Source of the DNA: JABDBK01 sp964453575
GTDB lineage: Bacteria; Pseudomonadota; Gammaproteobacteria; DSM-16500
Reading direction: 5' to 3'
DNA: 13,563 bases
Assembly: GCA_964453575.1 (NCBI GenBank)
Contig: CAYVRW010000065.1
Coordinates: 1-13,563 of the forward strand
Shown: positions 13,511-13,563 of the stretch, piece after piece
Numbering within the stretch: position 1 is the stretch's first letter
Layout of the letters: each line of letters starts with the position of its first letter
Made by a program: the position numbers and the translations under genes
The notes under the pieces: model-generated
Told to the model about the DNA's origin: nothing
What the model saw: the letters and a program-made list of their open reading frames with translations, nothing else
Database searches by the model: none

Positions 13511-13556
13511 TGTAGGGTGGGCAAAGGAGCGCTCCTCAGCGACGTGCCCACCATTT
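13511..13556. repeat. REP-like palindrome (GGTGGGCA…TGCCCACC)
   Basis: Perfect 8-bp arms GGTGGGCA (13516–13523) and TGCCCACC (13545–13552) follow TGTAG and precede ATTTTT. An inner perfect palindrome, GGAGCGCTCC, lies at 13526–13535. Sequences of the form GTAGGGTGGGCA…TGCCCACC are dispersed in many proteobacterial genomes and resemble REP/RAYT-associated palindromes. On the plus strand the hairpin is followed by a T-run, so it may also work as a terminator. Confidence 0.65.
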
Positions 13557-13563
13557 TTAGCAG

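Noticed and set aside
1..13563. CRISPR array, tRNA or rRNA genes, transposase or integrase
   Set aside because: No regularly spaced direct repeats, cloverleaf or conserved rRNA stretches were seen, and no open frame resembles a mobile-element protein.

Overview
The window looks like a chromosomal segment of a gammaproteobacterium. The protein families and the gene order fmdB–DUF502–aspS–yebC–ruvC–ruvA–ruvB–tolQ–tolR–tolA–tolB–pal–cpoB match the ancestral gammaproteobacterial arrangement. The AT-leaning composition and the insertion of lone, unrecognised charged proteins at operon junctions would fit an intracellular lineage such as Legionellales (Coxiella, Aquicella or Berkiella relatives). 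That placement is an inference; nothing here fixes a genus.

Layout, right to left because all conserved genes are on the minus strand. (1) 13563–12519: a REP-like hairpin at the edge, then fmdB and a DUF502 membrane protein with overlapping ends. (2) 12509–8862: aspS, yebC, ruvC and ruvA, almost gapless; ruvC starts with TTG behind a perfect Shine-Dalgarno. (3) 8865–8296: an unrecognised plus-strand gene sits between ruvA and ruvB, its stop overlapping that of ruvA. (4) 8103–7072: ruvB, with its own promoter and a 25-bp palindrome over the -35 box. (5) 7045–5584: two tandem plus-strand paralogues of unknown function, each behind a copy of the same ~100-bp leader, where ybgC would normally lie. 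(6) 5390–266: a promoter, then tolQ–tolR–tolA–tolB–pal–cpoB, with a probable extra promoter before pal. (7) 265–1: no gene; a ~180-bp nested palindromic element abuts the cpoB stop, and another hairpin lies at the left edge.

Functional logic: TolQ, TolR and TolA form the proton-driven inner-membrane part of the envelope-constriction machine, TolB and CpoB act in the periplasm, and Pal ties the outer membrane to peptidoglycan. RuvABC moves and cuts Holliday junctions. AspRS carries both residues (His30, Gly81) typical of non-discriminating enzymes, which suggests that Asn-tRNA is made through Asp-tRNA(Asn) and GatCAB.

The most unusual parts are the three plus-strand genes. They are AT-rich, highly charged, lack signal peptides, share a GAGGTG ribosome site and occupy two junctions of an otherwise conserved cluster. 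They may be lineage-specific accessory genes, possibly secreted effectors, but no domain proves this.
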